Below are positions 1 to 6,383 of a stretch of DNA of 10,207 bases, one piece after another. A program made the translations under genes and the position numbers. The DNA comes from Deltaproteobacteria bacterium (lineage in GTDB: Bacteria > Desulfobacterota > Dissulfuribacteria > Dissulfuribacterales > UBA3076), in the NCBI GenBank assembly GCA_030605675.1, contig JAUWHV010000132.1, positions 1 through 10,207 of the forward strand, written 5' to 3'. The stretch's first letter is position 1. Each line of letters begins with the position of its first letter. Under the pieces are notes generated by a model. The model did no database searches and was not told where the DNA came from. It was given only the letters and a program-made list of their open reading frames with translations.

Positions 1-794
1 AGGGCATATACTCGTTCCATATCTTTCACATATCCCAGCCACTTGACATTTTGACCCAGGCCCATCCCTTCTATTCTTTTTTTCAGGTCCCTGTTCCCCA
101 TCGACCCTGCCACCAGCAATATAAAAGGCTGTTCTCTGAACCGGGCAAGAGCGGACAAAAGTTGGCTCAAACCCTTGCGGCGCAGATCAGAGCCTGCAAA
201 AACAAAGACTGTGGCATCCTCTGAAATGCCTATTGTTTTTTTTGCTAAAATCCGATCCTCTTGAGTCATCGGGCGAAACCGTTTAAGATCTACTCCATTG
301 TAAATAACCGTGACTTTCTCAGCACCTGTGCTGTAATAATGTTGCACCTGATCTTTTACTAACTGGGAATTAGTTATGATGGCCTTGGCCTCTTTGATGG
401 CCTTGGCCTCCATCCAGAGAAGCAGCCTGTGTCTGGGCCTTAGGCGTCTGAACTTAGTGCTTTTCCGATAACCCAGGTCCAGCCATGCGGCATGCAACGG
501 ATCTGATATTCTAAGGACATCTACCGGGGCCACTCTTGAAAGGCCATAGCTTACTTCAAAATCGCCTGCTTTAAGGACTTGGCCGGCATTCAAAAAAAAA
601 CTCAAATTCTTAAGAATGCTCCCCCTTCCCCACACAGGGGCCCTGGAGAACGGCAGCCCCGGCAAAAGAGACTTGTCCGCCACTACTGTCACGTTATGGC
701 CCATCTTTGTCAACCAGGTACACACGTTAGCACAGTAAGCTTCCGCACCTCCAAGCCCCAGTCCGCACTCTCTCCGCACTACAGCTATTCTCAA
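1..794 (-). CDS. Family 4 glycosyltransferase (group 1), 3' end outside the window
   Basis: Likely transfers a sugar from a nucleotide-sugar donor to a lipid or LPS-core acceptor on the cytoplasmic face of the inner membrane. I translated 264 residues on the minus strand without a stop. The N-terminus has a Rossmann strand followed by a Gly-rich loop and GGAE (residues 15-18), as in WaaG/PimA-like GT-B enzymes. A DPLHAAW segment, an ITNS motif and YNGVD (N166-D169) lie at the domain junction, followed by an AGSDLRRKG donor-domain motif. The C-terminal E-x7-E region is beyond the window edge. The frame has a stop just upstream (TAG at 804-806), so the TTG at 794-792 is the only good start; it overlaps the msbA stop as TTGA, with AGGA just upstream. 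It is therefore probably translationally coupled to msbA. Homopolymers of 7-9 bases interrupt the coding sequence without breaking the frame. The exact sugar and acceptor cannot be read from the sequence. Confidence 0.88.
   Translation of the reverse strand, partial: MRIAVVRRECGLGLGGAEAYCANVCTWLTKMGHNVTVVADKSLLPGLPFSRAPVWGRGSILKNLSFFLNAGQVLKAGDFEVSYGLSRVAPVDVLRISDPLHAAWLDLGYRKSTKFRRLRPRHRLLLWMEAKAIKEAKAIITNSQLVKDQVQHYYSTGAEKVTVIYNGVDLKRFRPMTQEDRILAKKTIGISEDATVFVFAGSDLRRKGLSQLLSALARFREQPFILLVAGSMGNRDLKKRIEGMGLGQNVKWLGYVKDMERVYA
377..410. repeat. In-frame 18-base tandem duplication inside the GT4 gene
   Basis: Sixteen identical bases occur at 377-392 and 395-410, with a period of 18. On the coding (minus) strand they encode consecutive EAKAI-type hexapeptides in the helix just before the ITNS motif. 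The frame is kept. The region is normally a charged Ala-rich helix in GT4 enzymes, so this may be ordinary sequence rather than a recent duplication. Confidence 0.5.
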
Positions 795-2620
795 CGTTCC
801 ATCCTATTAACAATCTTCTCATCACTGCTGGCCCAAGTCTGGTACAGCTCCTGGTAAAGGGCGCTGCTCTCCATTAACTCCTTATGGGTCCCGCGATCCA
901 TTATCCGACCCTTGTCGATAACTATGACCTGATCTGCGTGGATGATGGTTGAAAGCCTGTGAGCAATTACAATGGTTGTCCTGCCCTTCATTACCTCTTC
1001 AAGGGCCTTCTGGATCGCCTTTTCAGAGACGCTGTCAAGGGCGCTTGTGGCCTCATCCAATATTAGCAAAGGAGGATTCCTGAGAACCGCTCTTGCCAGG
1101 GCTATCCTCTGGCGCTGACCCCCTGATAGATTGAGCCCCCTTTCTTCTAACATTGTATCATAGCCCTGAGGAAGTGCTGCGATGAAGTCGTGGGCCTGGG
1201 CAATTCTGGCGGCATTCTCAACCTCCTCCATGGTGGCCCCTCCAGGCCTACCTGCTGCAATATTTTCAAAGATTGTATCGCTGAACAGGAGGACGTCCTG
1301 GGTGACTATGGCCATCTGGTGTCTCAGGTCCGTGAGGGAGATCTTGCGTAGATCTGCCCCGTCCCAGAGTATCCTTCCTGAAGTGGGATTGTAGAACCTT
1401 GGTATCAGGTCAACCAGAGTGCTCTTACCTGCCCCGCTGGGTCCGACAATAGCAAATATCTTTCCCGCAGGTATGGTGATATCTATTTCCTGTAAAACCT
1501 GCGTATCAGTCCCGGGATAGGAAAAAGAGACATTTTCATACCTGATTTCCCCGCGCAGTCCATCAAGGGCCTGTCCCCGGCTTTCCTCCTGTTGCTGGTT
1601 AAGGAAATGGTCCACCCTTTCAAATACACCAAGGGTCTCCTGAAGCTGGGCGTAGGCCCCCCCCAGTTTTTTTAGAGGTGCAAAGGCCATGACTATGGCC
1701 GTGAGGATAGAGAAGAAATCCCCGGGAGTCATCTCTCCACCGGCAACAAGGCTGCCGCCATAGCCCAGAATCGCTGCAACAGCAAGACCGGAAAGGACCT
1801 CGATCAGGAACTTTGTCCCTTCTTTGAGGCGTATGACTTTGGCCATATGGCGATAAGTAGTATGATTTTCCTTTACAAATTGACCATCCTTAACCTCCTC
1901 CATGCCGAATATCTTCACTACCTTGAAGCCCTGTAGGGCCTCAGTTACACGGTGCGTCAAAATAGCCAGATACTCCTGGACCCTCTTCCTGCGTATTCGT
2001 ACTAATTTGGAGAGAAAACGGGTACCAAGAGCAATAAAGGGAAGAAGAATAAAGCTCAGCAGTGCCAGGTCCCACCTCCGGTAAACGGCCACTCCCATAA
2101 GGACTATCACAGAAGGCACCTGGAGCAGTAACGTCCTCAGGCTCTGAGACAGGATATTGCTCAGTGCCCCCACGTCATTCATGAGCCCTGAGAGCATATC
2201 CCCACTGGTGGAACGGGATATAACAGAAACCGGCAGACGAATCAGGTGAGAGAAAAACCGGTTCCTCAGATCACGGACCAGTTTCATCCCGGCGGTACGC
2301 ATGAGGTATGACTGAAGGAAGCTACACGCGCCACGAAGGATATAGAGAACAATAATCCCAAGAGGCAGCAGATATATATATTTGTAATTCCCTTCGACAA
2401 AGATCTTGTCCATCGCGGGCTTCACGAGCCAGGCTATCGCGCCATTTATTCCTGCGACGACAAGACTGAATAGTGTAGCCAGGATTACGCGTGGAACATA
2501 TGGACGAACCAGTCCCACCAACCGCTGCCAGAGGGTTGGATAAACAAGATTGCTTACAGGCTTCTGCTTGCAATTTGAGCCGGATTCCGGCTGAACAGGA
2601 CTATTATTAGATGGATTCAC
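791..2620 (-). CDS. msbA: MsbA-type lipid A/glycolipid ABC exporter (fused TM and ATPase domains)
   Basis: A half-transporter of 609 residues that would work as a homodimer in the inner membrane, flipping lipid A-core or a similar glycolipid to the periplasmic leaflet. An N-terminal ABC-exporter membrane domain (about residues 35-340, six predicted helices) precedes the ATPase domain. Visible motifs are Walker A GPSGAGKST (393-401), signature LSGGQ (498-502), Walker B LLILDE (518-523), D-loop SALD (526-529) and the switch histidine H554 in IAHR. The length is close to E. coli MsbA (582), with about 25 extra N-terminal residues that look unstructured. The GTG at 2620 is the first possible start after an in-frame stop (TGA at 2656-2654) but has no clear Shine-Dalgarno sequence; the start is the least certain part. 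It lies upstream of and overlaps the GT4 gene, as often seen for msbA-waa clusters. The substrate is inferred from family and context. Confidence 0.9.
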   Translation of the reverse strand: MNPSNNSPVQPESGSNCKQKPVSNLVYPTLWQRLVGLVRPYVPRVILATLFSLVVAGINGAIAWLVKPAMDKIFVEGNYKYIYLLPLGIIVLYILRGACSFLQSYLMRTAGMKLVRDLRNRFFSHLIRLPVSVISRSTSGDMLSGLMNDVGALSNILSQSLRTLLLQVPSVIVLMGVAVYRRWDLALLSFILLPFIALGTRFLSKLVRIRRKRVQEYLAILTHRVTEALQGFKVVKIFGMEEVKDGQFVKENHTTYRHMAKVIRLKEGTKFLIEVLSGLAVAAILGYGGSLVAGGEMTPGDFFSILTAIVMAFAPLKKLGGAYAQLQETLGVFERVDHFLNQQQEESRGQALDGLRGEIRYENVSFSYPGTDTQVLQEIDITIPAGKIFAIVGPSGAGKSTLVDLIPRFYNPTSGRILWDGADLRKISLTDLRHQMAIVTQDVLLFSDTIFENIAAGRPGGATMEEVENAARIAQAHDFIAALPQGYDTMLEERGLNLSGGQRQRIALARAVLRNPPLLILDEATSALDSVSEKAIQKALEEVMKGRTTIVIAHRLSTIIHADQVIVIDKGRIMDRGTHKELMESSALYQELYQTWASSDEKIVNRMER

Positions 2621-2660
2621 AACAGAGGAGGTTACACGATGGTCAGTACCATGTCATTGG

Positions 2661-2692
2661 ATTGTTGATTGTTGATTGATGATTGATGATTG
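2661..2692. repeat. Heptamer tandem repeat ATTGTTG/ATTGATG
   Basis: Two copies of ATTGTTG are followed by two of ATTGATG and a partial ATTG, a period of exactly seven bases for 4.6 units. It lies in the gap between the flippase-like gene and msbA, in what would be the msbA 5' leader. It does not encode part of either protein. It shares the 7-base period, but not the sequence, of the repeats at 3929-4092 and 4234-4306. Confidence 0.8.
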
Positions 2693-2704
2693 CAAGGCCC
2701 CAAT

Positions 2705-2732
2705 ATTCTAAAATTTAGGGGGGGGGTCAGAA
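2705..2732 (-). promoter_or_regulatory. Possible msbA promoter with a C9 tract in its spacer
   Basis: On the minus strand a -10-like TAGAAT (2710-2705, 5 of 6 matches to consensus) lies 16 bases after a weak -35-like TTCTGA (2732-2727, 3 of 6). The spacer consists of nine Cs (2726-2718) and seven A/T bases. Transcription would start near 2698, about 80 bases before the msbA GTG. The -35 match is poor, so this is only a candidate; msbA could equally be read through from the flippase-like gene. Confidence 0.3.
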
Positions 2733-2767
2733 CCCACAGATCAACGGCTCAGATTTTCGTTAAACTC

Positions 2768-2791
2768 TGAACCTTTGAACCCGTGAACGGT
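2768..2791. repeat. Three 8-base units beginning TGAAC
   Basis: TGAACCTT, TGAACCCG and TGAACGGT follow each other with a period of eight bases, just downstream of the stop codon of the flippase-like gene. The unit is degenerate. There is no U-run after it on the minus strand, so it does not look like a Rho-independent terminator. Confidence 0.55.
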
Positions 2792-2800
2792 TACCTACAT

Positions 2801-3739
2801 TTATTCAGTATAATCTTCAAGTACCTTTTTATGTAAACCAAAGGCGTATGCAAGACCTCCTATCAGGCTTGCCGCAATCTGTATGGCAAAGAAGCTCAGA
2901 CTCAGGGTAAGGGCCTTTTCAGCAGATATGCCCTTGAGCCCCAGGAAGAAGATAAATCCACCTTCTCTAATGCCTATACCATTAAAGCTTATAGGCAGTA
3001 TTGTAATGATCGCTACCAGAGGAAAGGCCGCAAAGTAAAAGGCCACAGGGGGACCGAGCCCCATGTCCTTTGCCAGGAGAACCACCGCACCCATCCCAAG
3101 GACCTGAAGGACCAGGGATAGGCTCAAAGCTGCGAACAGGGCCTTTGGTTTTTCCCAGAATACCAGGAATACTGCCAGCCTTTTTCCAATCTCAGGCCAG
3201 GCACTGCCAAGAAGCTTGTAGGCCATTGGCAGGCCAAGAAGTGAGGCAATGACACAGATCCCGGCAACACAAAGAAGGTGTTCAAAGTAATGGGGAAGTA
3301 TGCCTTGTCCTATGAGGACGGCACCTGCTCCAAGCAATAACATAGCAGCAAGCCCGAAGAGTCTGTCTGCCACCAGGCTATAGGTGGCCCTCAGCTTTTT
3401 GGGTTCTCCGCGGGAGATAAAGTGCATCTTCAGCATATCCCCGCCAACACTGGTGGGCAAGAAAAGGTTGAAGTACAAACCTACGAAGTAATATTTGAGG
3501 TAAGCAGACCATGGGCCGGTAAAATCAAGGGCATGGGCCAGGAAATACCAACGGATGCTGCTTATAACCTGGGAAGCTAAGTACATCAGAAAGGCAATGG
3601 CCCACGCATAGAAGGATAGATTAAGGATGGTCTCTAGTAGATCATCCTGTTTTGTCTGTGATATGAGCCAGGCAAGGAGACAGACACTGAGACCTATCCT
3701 CAGCAGGAACTTCATTGTGGCACTGAGTTTGGCCCTCAC
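2801..3739 (-). CDS. Flippase-like multi-pass membrane protein (UPF0104 / LPG-synthase TM family)
   Basis: A 312-residue inner-membrane protein with about eight predicted helices and no soluble domain. It has the hallmarks of the family: PTSVGGD (95-101), DRLFG (125-129) and NGIGIREG (253-260). The family includes the membrane part of MprF and AglD-like proteins and is thought to move or modify lipid-linked molecules; no reaction can be assigned from the sequence. The length fits stand-alone members (300-350). The GTG at 3739 is preferred because GAGGGG lies seven bases upstream and because it overlaps the stop of the upstream GT2 remnant as GTGA; the ATG at residue 9 (3715) is the alternative. 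Pairing with a GT2 gene, msbA and a GT4 gene suggests a role with a glycosylated membrane lipid. The 180-base gap to msbA is larger than the other gaps in this cluster. Confidence 0.85.
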   Translation of the reverse strand: MRAKLSATMKFLLRIGLSVCLLAWLISQTKQDDLLETILNLSFYAWAIAFLMYLASQVISSIRWYFLAHALDFTGPWSAYLKYYFVGLYFNLFLPTSVGGDMLKMHFISRGEPKKLRATYSLVADRLFGLAAMLLLGAGAVLIGQGILPHYFEHLLCVAGICVIASLLGLPMAYKLLGSAWPEIGKRLAVFLVFWEKPKALFAALSLSLVLQVLGMGAVVLLAKDMGLGPPVAFYFAAFPLVAIITILPISFNGIGIREGGFIFFLGLKGISAEKALTLSLSFFAIQIAASLIGGLAYAFGLHKKVLEDYTE

Positions 3740-3915
3740 TCAAGCACCCCTCGCACTGCATATATTCGTTTACCTGAGGATTTATAATATGGGTGCACCA
3801 CAAATTCTGCCGGCAAATGCATTACCAAGGGTTCAATTTTTGGTGCTTCGTTGTAAACAGGGACTATGACCGATATCTCTGGATTGGTCTCACTGCTGTT
3901 TGGGTATGAATTCAT
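3736..3915 (-). pseudogene. Remnant of a family 2 glycosyltransferase (59 codons)
   Basis: The minus strand from ATG at 3915 to TGA at 3736 encodes 59 residues. Residues 13-35 read EISVIVPVYNEAPKIEPLV and on to HLP, the characteristic first strand and helix of GT2 (GT-A fold) enzymes, normally at the very start of a protein of 220 residues or more. After about residue 38 the resemblance stops, and there is no DxD or later catalytic region in any of the three frames before the next gene. The stop overlaps the flippase GTG start as GTGA, the arrangement expected of an intact upstream gene. The simplest reading is an internal deletion that removed the middle of the gene and left both ends. It could instead be a short expressed peptide that keeps the downstream gene coupled. 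The Shine-Dalgarno sequence is weak. Confidence 0.7.
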
Positions 3916-3928
3916 GGTCTTGTTGTAA

Positions 3929-4092
3929 CCTAAGTTGAGCGATTAGCTGTTAGCCATTAGCGTTTAGCTTTGAAAAATCAAGGCATTACGTTAATTAGAA
4001 ATAACACCCAACGGGTAAAGGTTTGTAATAGCAGAACATCCTGTAATCATTAAACTAATAGCTAACCGCTAAGGCTAATCGCTCAATTTAGG
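3929..4092. repeat. Large imperfect inverted repeat built of TTAGC heptamers
   Basis: The outer arms, 3929-3947 and 4074-4092, are complementary at 18 of 19 positions. Inside them the left arm continues as heptamers (ATTAGCT, GTTAGCC, ATTAGCG, TTTAGCT) to about 3971, and the right arm as their complements from about 4051, pairing imperfectly with a one-base slip. The loop is roughly 76-80 bases. No poly-T follows either arm, so it is not an obvious terminator. I see no flanking target-site duplication and no transposase reading frame. Confidence 0.8.
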
Positions 4093-4233
4093 ACTAAATA
4101 AAGATACGCATTTGTTATTGAGAAAACGTGAGATTGTAGTATTTGTTCATAAACAGGTACAATAAAAATGTTAGGCATCCCTCATGGCAAGCCAAAAGTA
4201 GTTTGCACTTTGTTCATCCTGTACTTTGGCAGT

Positions 4234-4306
4234 GAAATTTGAAATTAGAAATTAGAGCTGATTAATCCAGTTTTTATCCAATTTCCAATTTCTAGTTTCC
4301 AGTTTC
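4234..4306. repeat. Hairpin of GAAATTA / AATTTCC heptamers
   Basis: The left arm is GAAATTT, GAAATTA, GAAATTA (4234-4254). The right arm is AATTTCC, AATTTCT, AGTTTCC and AGTTTC (4280-4306). The arms are reverse complements in heptamer register, separated by about 25 bases. The right arm ends about 20 bases before the TATAAT of the candidate ispH promoter, so any hairpin or bound protein would sit over the -35 region. Confidence 0.75.
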
Positions 4307-4331
4307 GGCATCCAGCATTTGATTCTATAAT
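4303..4331 (+). promoter_or_regulatory. Candidate promoter for ispH and the hopanoid genes
   Basis: A perfect -10 hexamer TATAAT is at 4326-4331. Seventeen bases upstream the sequence is TTTCGG (4303-4308), a poor -35. Transcription would begin near 4338 and give a leader of about 93 bases. With only one good hexamer, an activator or a different sigma factor would be needed, or the match is chance in AT-rich DNA. Confidence 0.3.
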
Positions 4332-4430
4332 GCACCCTTTTTGGGAATAAGTGTAAACCAGCTAATGAAGGATGCCAAATATTAAACTTTTTTCTTTCAA
4401 TTTTCGATATGGAGAATGATGGAGTAGGGA

Positions 4431-5351
4431 GTGGAAATCATTCTGGCCAATCCAAGGGGATTTTGCGCGGGTGTGATCCGGGCCATCAAGACGGTCCGGC
4501 TCACTCTCGAGAAACACGGCGCGCCCGTGTATGTCCTGCATGAAATTGTTCACAATAGGCACGTGATCCGGGAACTTCAGGAACAGGGCACGGTTTTTGT
4601 GGAACATCTCTCTGATATTCCGACAGGGGCCGTTGCCATTTTCAGCGCTCATGGCGTCTCCAGGGCTACAGAAAAACAAGCTGCCGAACTGGGGCTCAGG
4701 ACCATCGACGCGACATGTCCTCTTGTGGCCAGTGTCCACAGAATGGTGGAAAAATATCATGAGGAAGGATACGATGTGGTCATCATCGGCCATCATGATC
4801 ATCCTGAAGTGGAGGGAACTGCCGGAAGAATCGATGGGCATGTCCATATCATAGCAACCATTGGCGAAGTCAAGACCTTGCAGGTGAATGATTCCGCACG
4901 TATGGCCTATGTCACCCAGACCACCCTGAGCCAGGATGATATTGCCGAAGTGCTGCAAGCTCTGGGAAAGCGGTTTCCAGGTATCAATGGACCGATCTCA
5001 AACATCTGTTACGCTACCCAGAATCGGCAAAATGCCGTGAAAGAGCTGGCCGGTAAAACAGACCTGCTCTTTGTAGTGGGCTCAAAAAACAGTTCCAACT
5101 CCAACCGGCTCAGGGAAGTGGGAAAGCGCCAGGGAATTGACTGCCATTTGATCGATGATGCCGGCGATATCGATCCGGCCTGGCTTGAGGGTGTACGACG
5201 TGTTGGAGTGACGGCCGGCGCTTCTGCCCCGGAGCGGCTGGTTCATGGTGTGATTCATTGGCTGCAGGACCACGGGGCAACAACGTTTCATGAGATGGCC
5301 GGCGAGAAAGAAAAGGTGAGGTTTAAGCCGGCAGAGCTTGAAGAGTATTAA
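4431..5351 (+). CDS. ispH: 4-hydroxy-3-methylbut-2-enyl diphosphate reductase (IspH/LytB)
   Basis: Last enzyme of the MEP pathway: a cytoplasmic Fe-S protein that reduces HMBPP to isopentenyl and dimethylallyl diphosphate. The 306 residues match the family length. The three cluster cysteines are C12 (GFCAGV), C96 (ATCPLV) and C193 (NICYAT). The substrate-binding histidines H41, H74 and H124 and the catalytic E126 (HPEVEG) fall at the same numbers as in E. coli IspH, which supports the chosen start. The GTG at 4431 has GGAG six bases upstream. The gene opens the plus-strand group and is 14 bases from the DUF116 gene. Its position beside hpnH, hpnG and shc suggests it feeds C5 units to squalene and hopanoids; whether it is the only ispH in the genome cannot be seen here. 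Confidence 0.96.
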   Translation: MEIILANPRGFCAGVIRAIKTVRLTLEKHGAPVYVLHEIVHNRHVIRELQEQGTVFVEHLSDIPTGAVAIFSAHGVSRATEKQAAELGLRTIDATCPLVASVHRMVEKYHEEGYDVVIIGHHDHPEVEGTAGRIDGHVHIIATIGEVKTLQVNDSARMAYVTQTTLSQDDIAEVLQALGKRFPGINGPISNICYATQNRQNAVKELAGKTDLLFVVGSKNSSNSNRLREVGKRQGIDCHLIDDAGDIDPAWLEGVRRVGVTAGASAPERLVHGVIHWLQDHGATTFHEMAGEKEKVRFKPAELEEY

Positions 5352-5365
5352 ACGGTTACAAAGCG

Positions 5366-6337
5366 ATGAGAGAAAATATGGAAAAATCGGTCATGCCTGT
5401 ATCAGAAAACCATTCCGCCGCTAAAAACCCGGTTTCGCTACAGGCCCTGCAGGTCTTTGACCAGAAAGACCGCAAGGCGGATAAGGCAAAAAAGCGTCTG
5501 TTTATCGGACTAGTCATGGGCACCAATGGCATGGCGATCTTATGTCTTTTTCTGGTCTGGGCCCTATCGACCTTCGACCTTGCCCAAATTCACCCTTTGG
5601 TGCCCATCCTGTTAGGACTTGTCATCGGTTGCATTATAGTGCTTGTCGGCCTGGCCTCGCTTAGCCTCATTCTCAGTATCAGGTTCGGTAAAACCCTGCC
5701 TTTTTTTTCCCGGATGAGGGGTCTGACAGTCAAGCTGTTTCTGCCGTTCATGATCCTGTTTGGTCAGGCCATCGGCATATCCAAGAACAAAGTCCGTTCA
5801 TCATTCGTGGAGGTAAATAATGAGCTCGTCCTGAAAACGGCAGGACGCTACAAGCCGGGAGAGATGCTGCTGCTCATGCCTCATTGTCTGCAGAAATCCA
5901 CTTGCAAGAGGCGCCTGACCTATTCCATCTATAACTGCAAGCGTTGCGGCAAATGTCCCATTAACGACCTGATCACCCTTAGCGAAAGGTACTCTGTCTT
6001 TCTGGCCATTGCCACCGGCGGCACCATTGCCCGCAGAATAGTGATCCAGCGCATGCCGAAGATGATTGTGGCTGTAGCCTGCGAACGGGATATGGCCAGC
6101 GGTATCCAGGATACCTATCCGCTGCCGGTCTATGGGGTGTTGAATTCCCGGCCCCATGGACCCTGTCTCGATACCCAGGTCTCCATGGAAAATGTGGAGC
6201 GAGCCATCCGCAGATTCATGCAACCCCGATACTATCCGGAAAACCTGCATCAAGAGCAGGATGCCGGCGACAAAGAAACAGCCGCTATCAAAGAAAAACT
6301 CCTTGAGACCGGACAGGCTGTAGCCAGAGCTGCCTGA
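5366..6337 (+). CDS. DUF116 membrane protein with seven cysteines
   Basis: A 323-residue protein of unknown function. After a polar N-terminus (1-43) come two clear membrane helices (about 45-69 and 76-105) and a third hydrophobic stretch (about 120-138), then a cytoplasmic-type DUF116 domain. The domain has MPHC (C174), C180, a CxxCxxC motif (C191, C194, C197), AVACE (C239) and GPCLDT (C267), plus an IATGGT loop (215-220). The cysteine pattern suggests a metal or Fe-S site, which is inference. It lies 14 bases after ispH and 46 bases before hpnH on the same strand, so it is probably co-transcribed with hopanoid genes. A second start at Met5 (5378) is possible and has a GA-rich stretch before it. 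Family assignment is fairly secure; a role in hopanoid synthesis is a guess from position. Confidence 0.85.
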   Translation: MRENMEKSVMPVSENHSAAKNPVSLQALQVFDQKDRKADKAKKRLFIGLVMGTNGMAILCLFLVWALSTFDLAQIHPLVPILLGLVIGCIIVLVGLASLSLILSIRFGKTLPFFSRMRGLTVKLFLPFMILFGQAIGISKNKVRSSFVEVNNELVLKTAGRYKPGEMLLLMPHCLQKSTCKRRLTYSIYNCKRCGKCPINDLITLSERYSVFLAIATGGTIARRIVIQRMPKMIVAVACERDMASGIQDTYPLPVYGVLNSRPHGPCLDTQVSMENVERAIRRFMQPRYYPENLHQEQDAGDKETAAIKEKLLETGQAVARAA

Positions 6338-6383
6338 GTGATGAGCCGCGCTCCCGGATCCATAATCTTCTCCAGGTAACCTA

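Larger units (their letters stand above)
3916..4430. other. 515-base divergent intergenic region
   Basis: No plausible gene lies between the minus-strand glycolipid group and the plus-strand hopanoid group. The region is AT-rich compared with the genes on both sides. It contains a large imperfect inverted repeat (3929-4092), a second heptamer hairpin (4234-4306), a 9-base direct repeat TTTGTTCAT (4142-4150 and 4209-4217) and a TATAAT box (4326-4331). The promoters of both divergent groups should lie here; only the ispH-side candidate is recognisable. Confidence 0.75.

Noticed and set aside
2626..2668. Plus-strand AGGAGG (2626-2631) followed by ATG at 2639 and a 9-codon frame ending in TGA at 2668
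   Set aside because: The ribosome site is textbook, but nothing follows on the plus strand that it could lead, and it faces away from msbA. Probably chance.
2768..2800. Rho-independent terminator after the flippase-like gene
   Set aside because: The only stem (CCGT/ACGG) is four pairs long, with no following U-run on the minus strand.
3929..4306. CRISPR array or transposon ends
   Set aside because: Repeat units are 7 bases with no unique spacers, and there is no cas gene, transposase frame or target duplication.
4372..4417. A 14-15 codon plus-strand frame (ATG at 4375) just before ispH, as a possible leader peptide
   Set aside because: The GAAGG abuts the ATG with no spacing, and there is no run of regulatory codons or attenuator-like stem.
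4362..4958. Minus-strand frame of 198 codons covering the start of ispH
   Set aside because: It is antisense to an unambiguous ispH, has His/Asp-rich composition typical of a shadow frame and no recognisable motif.
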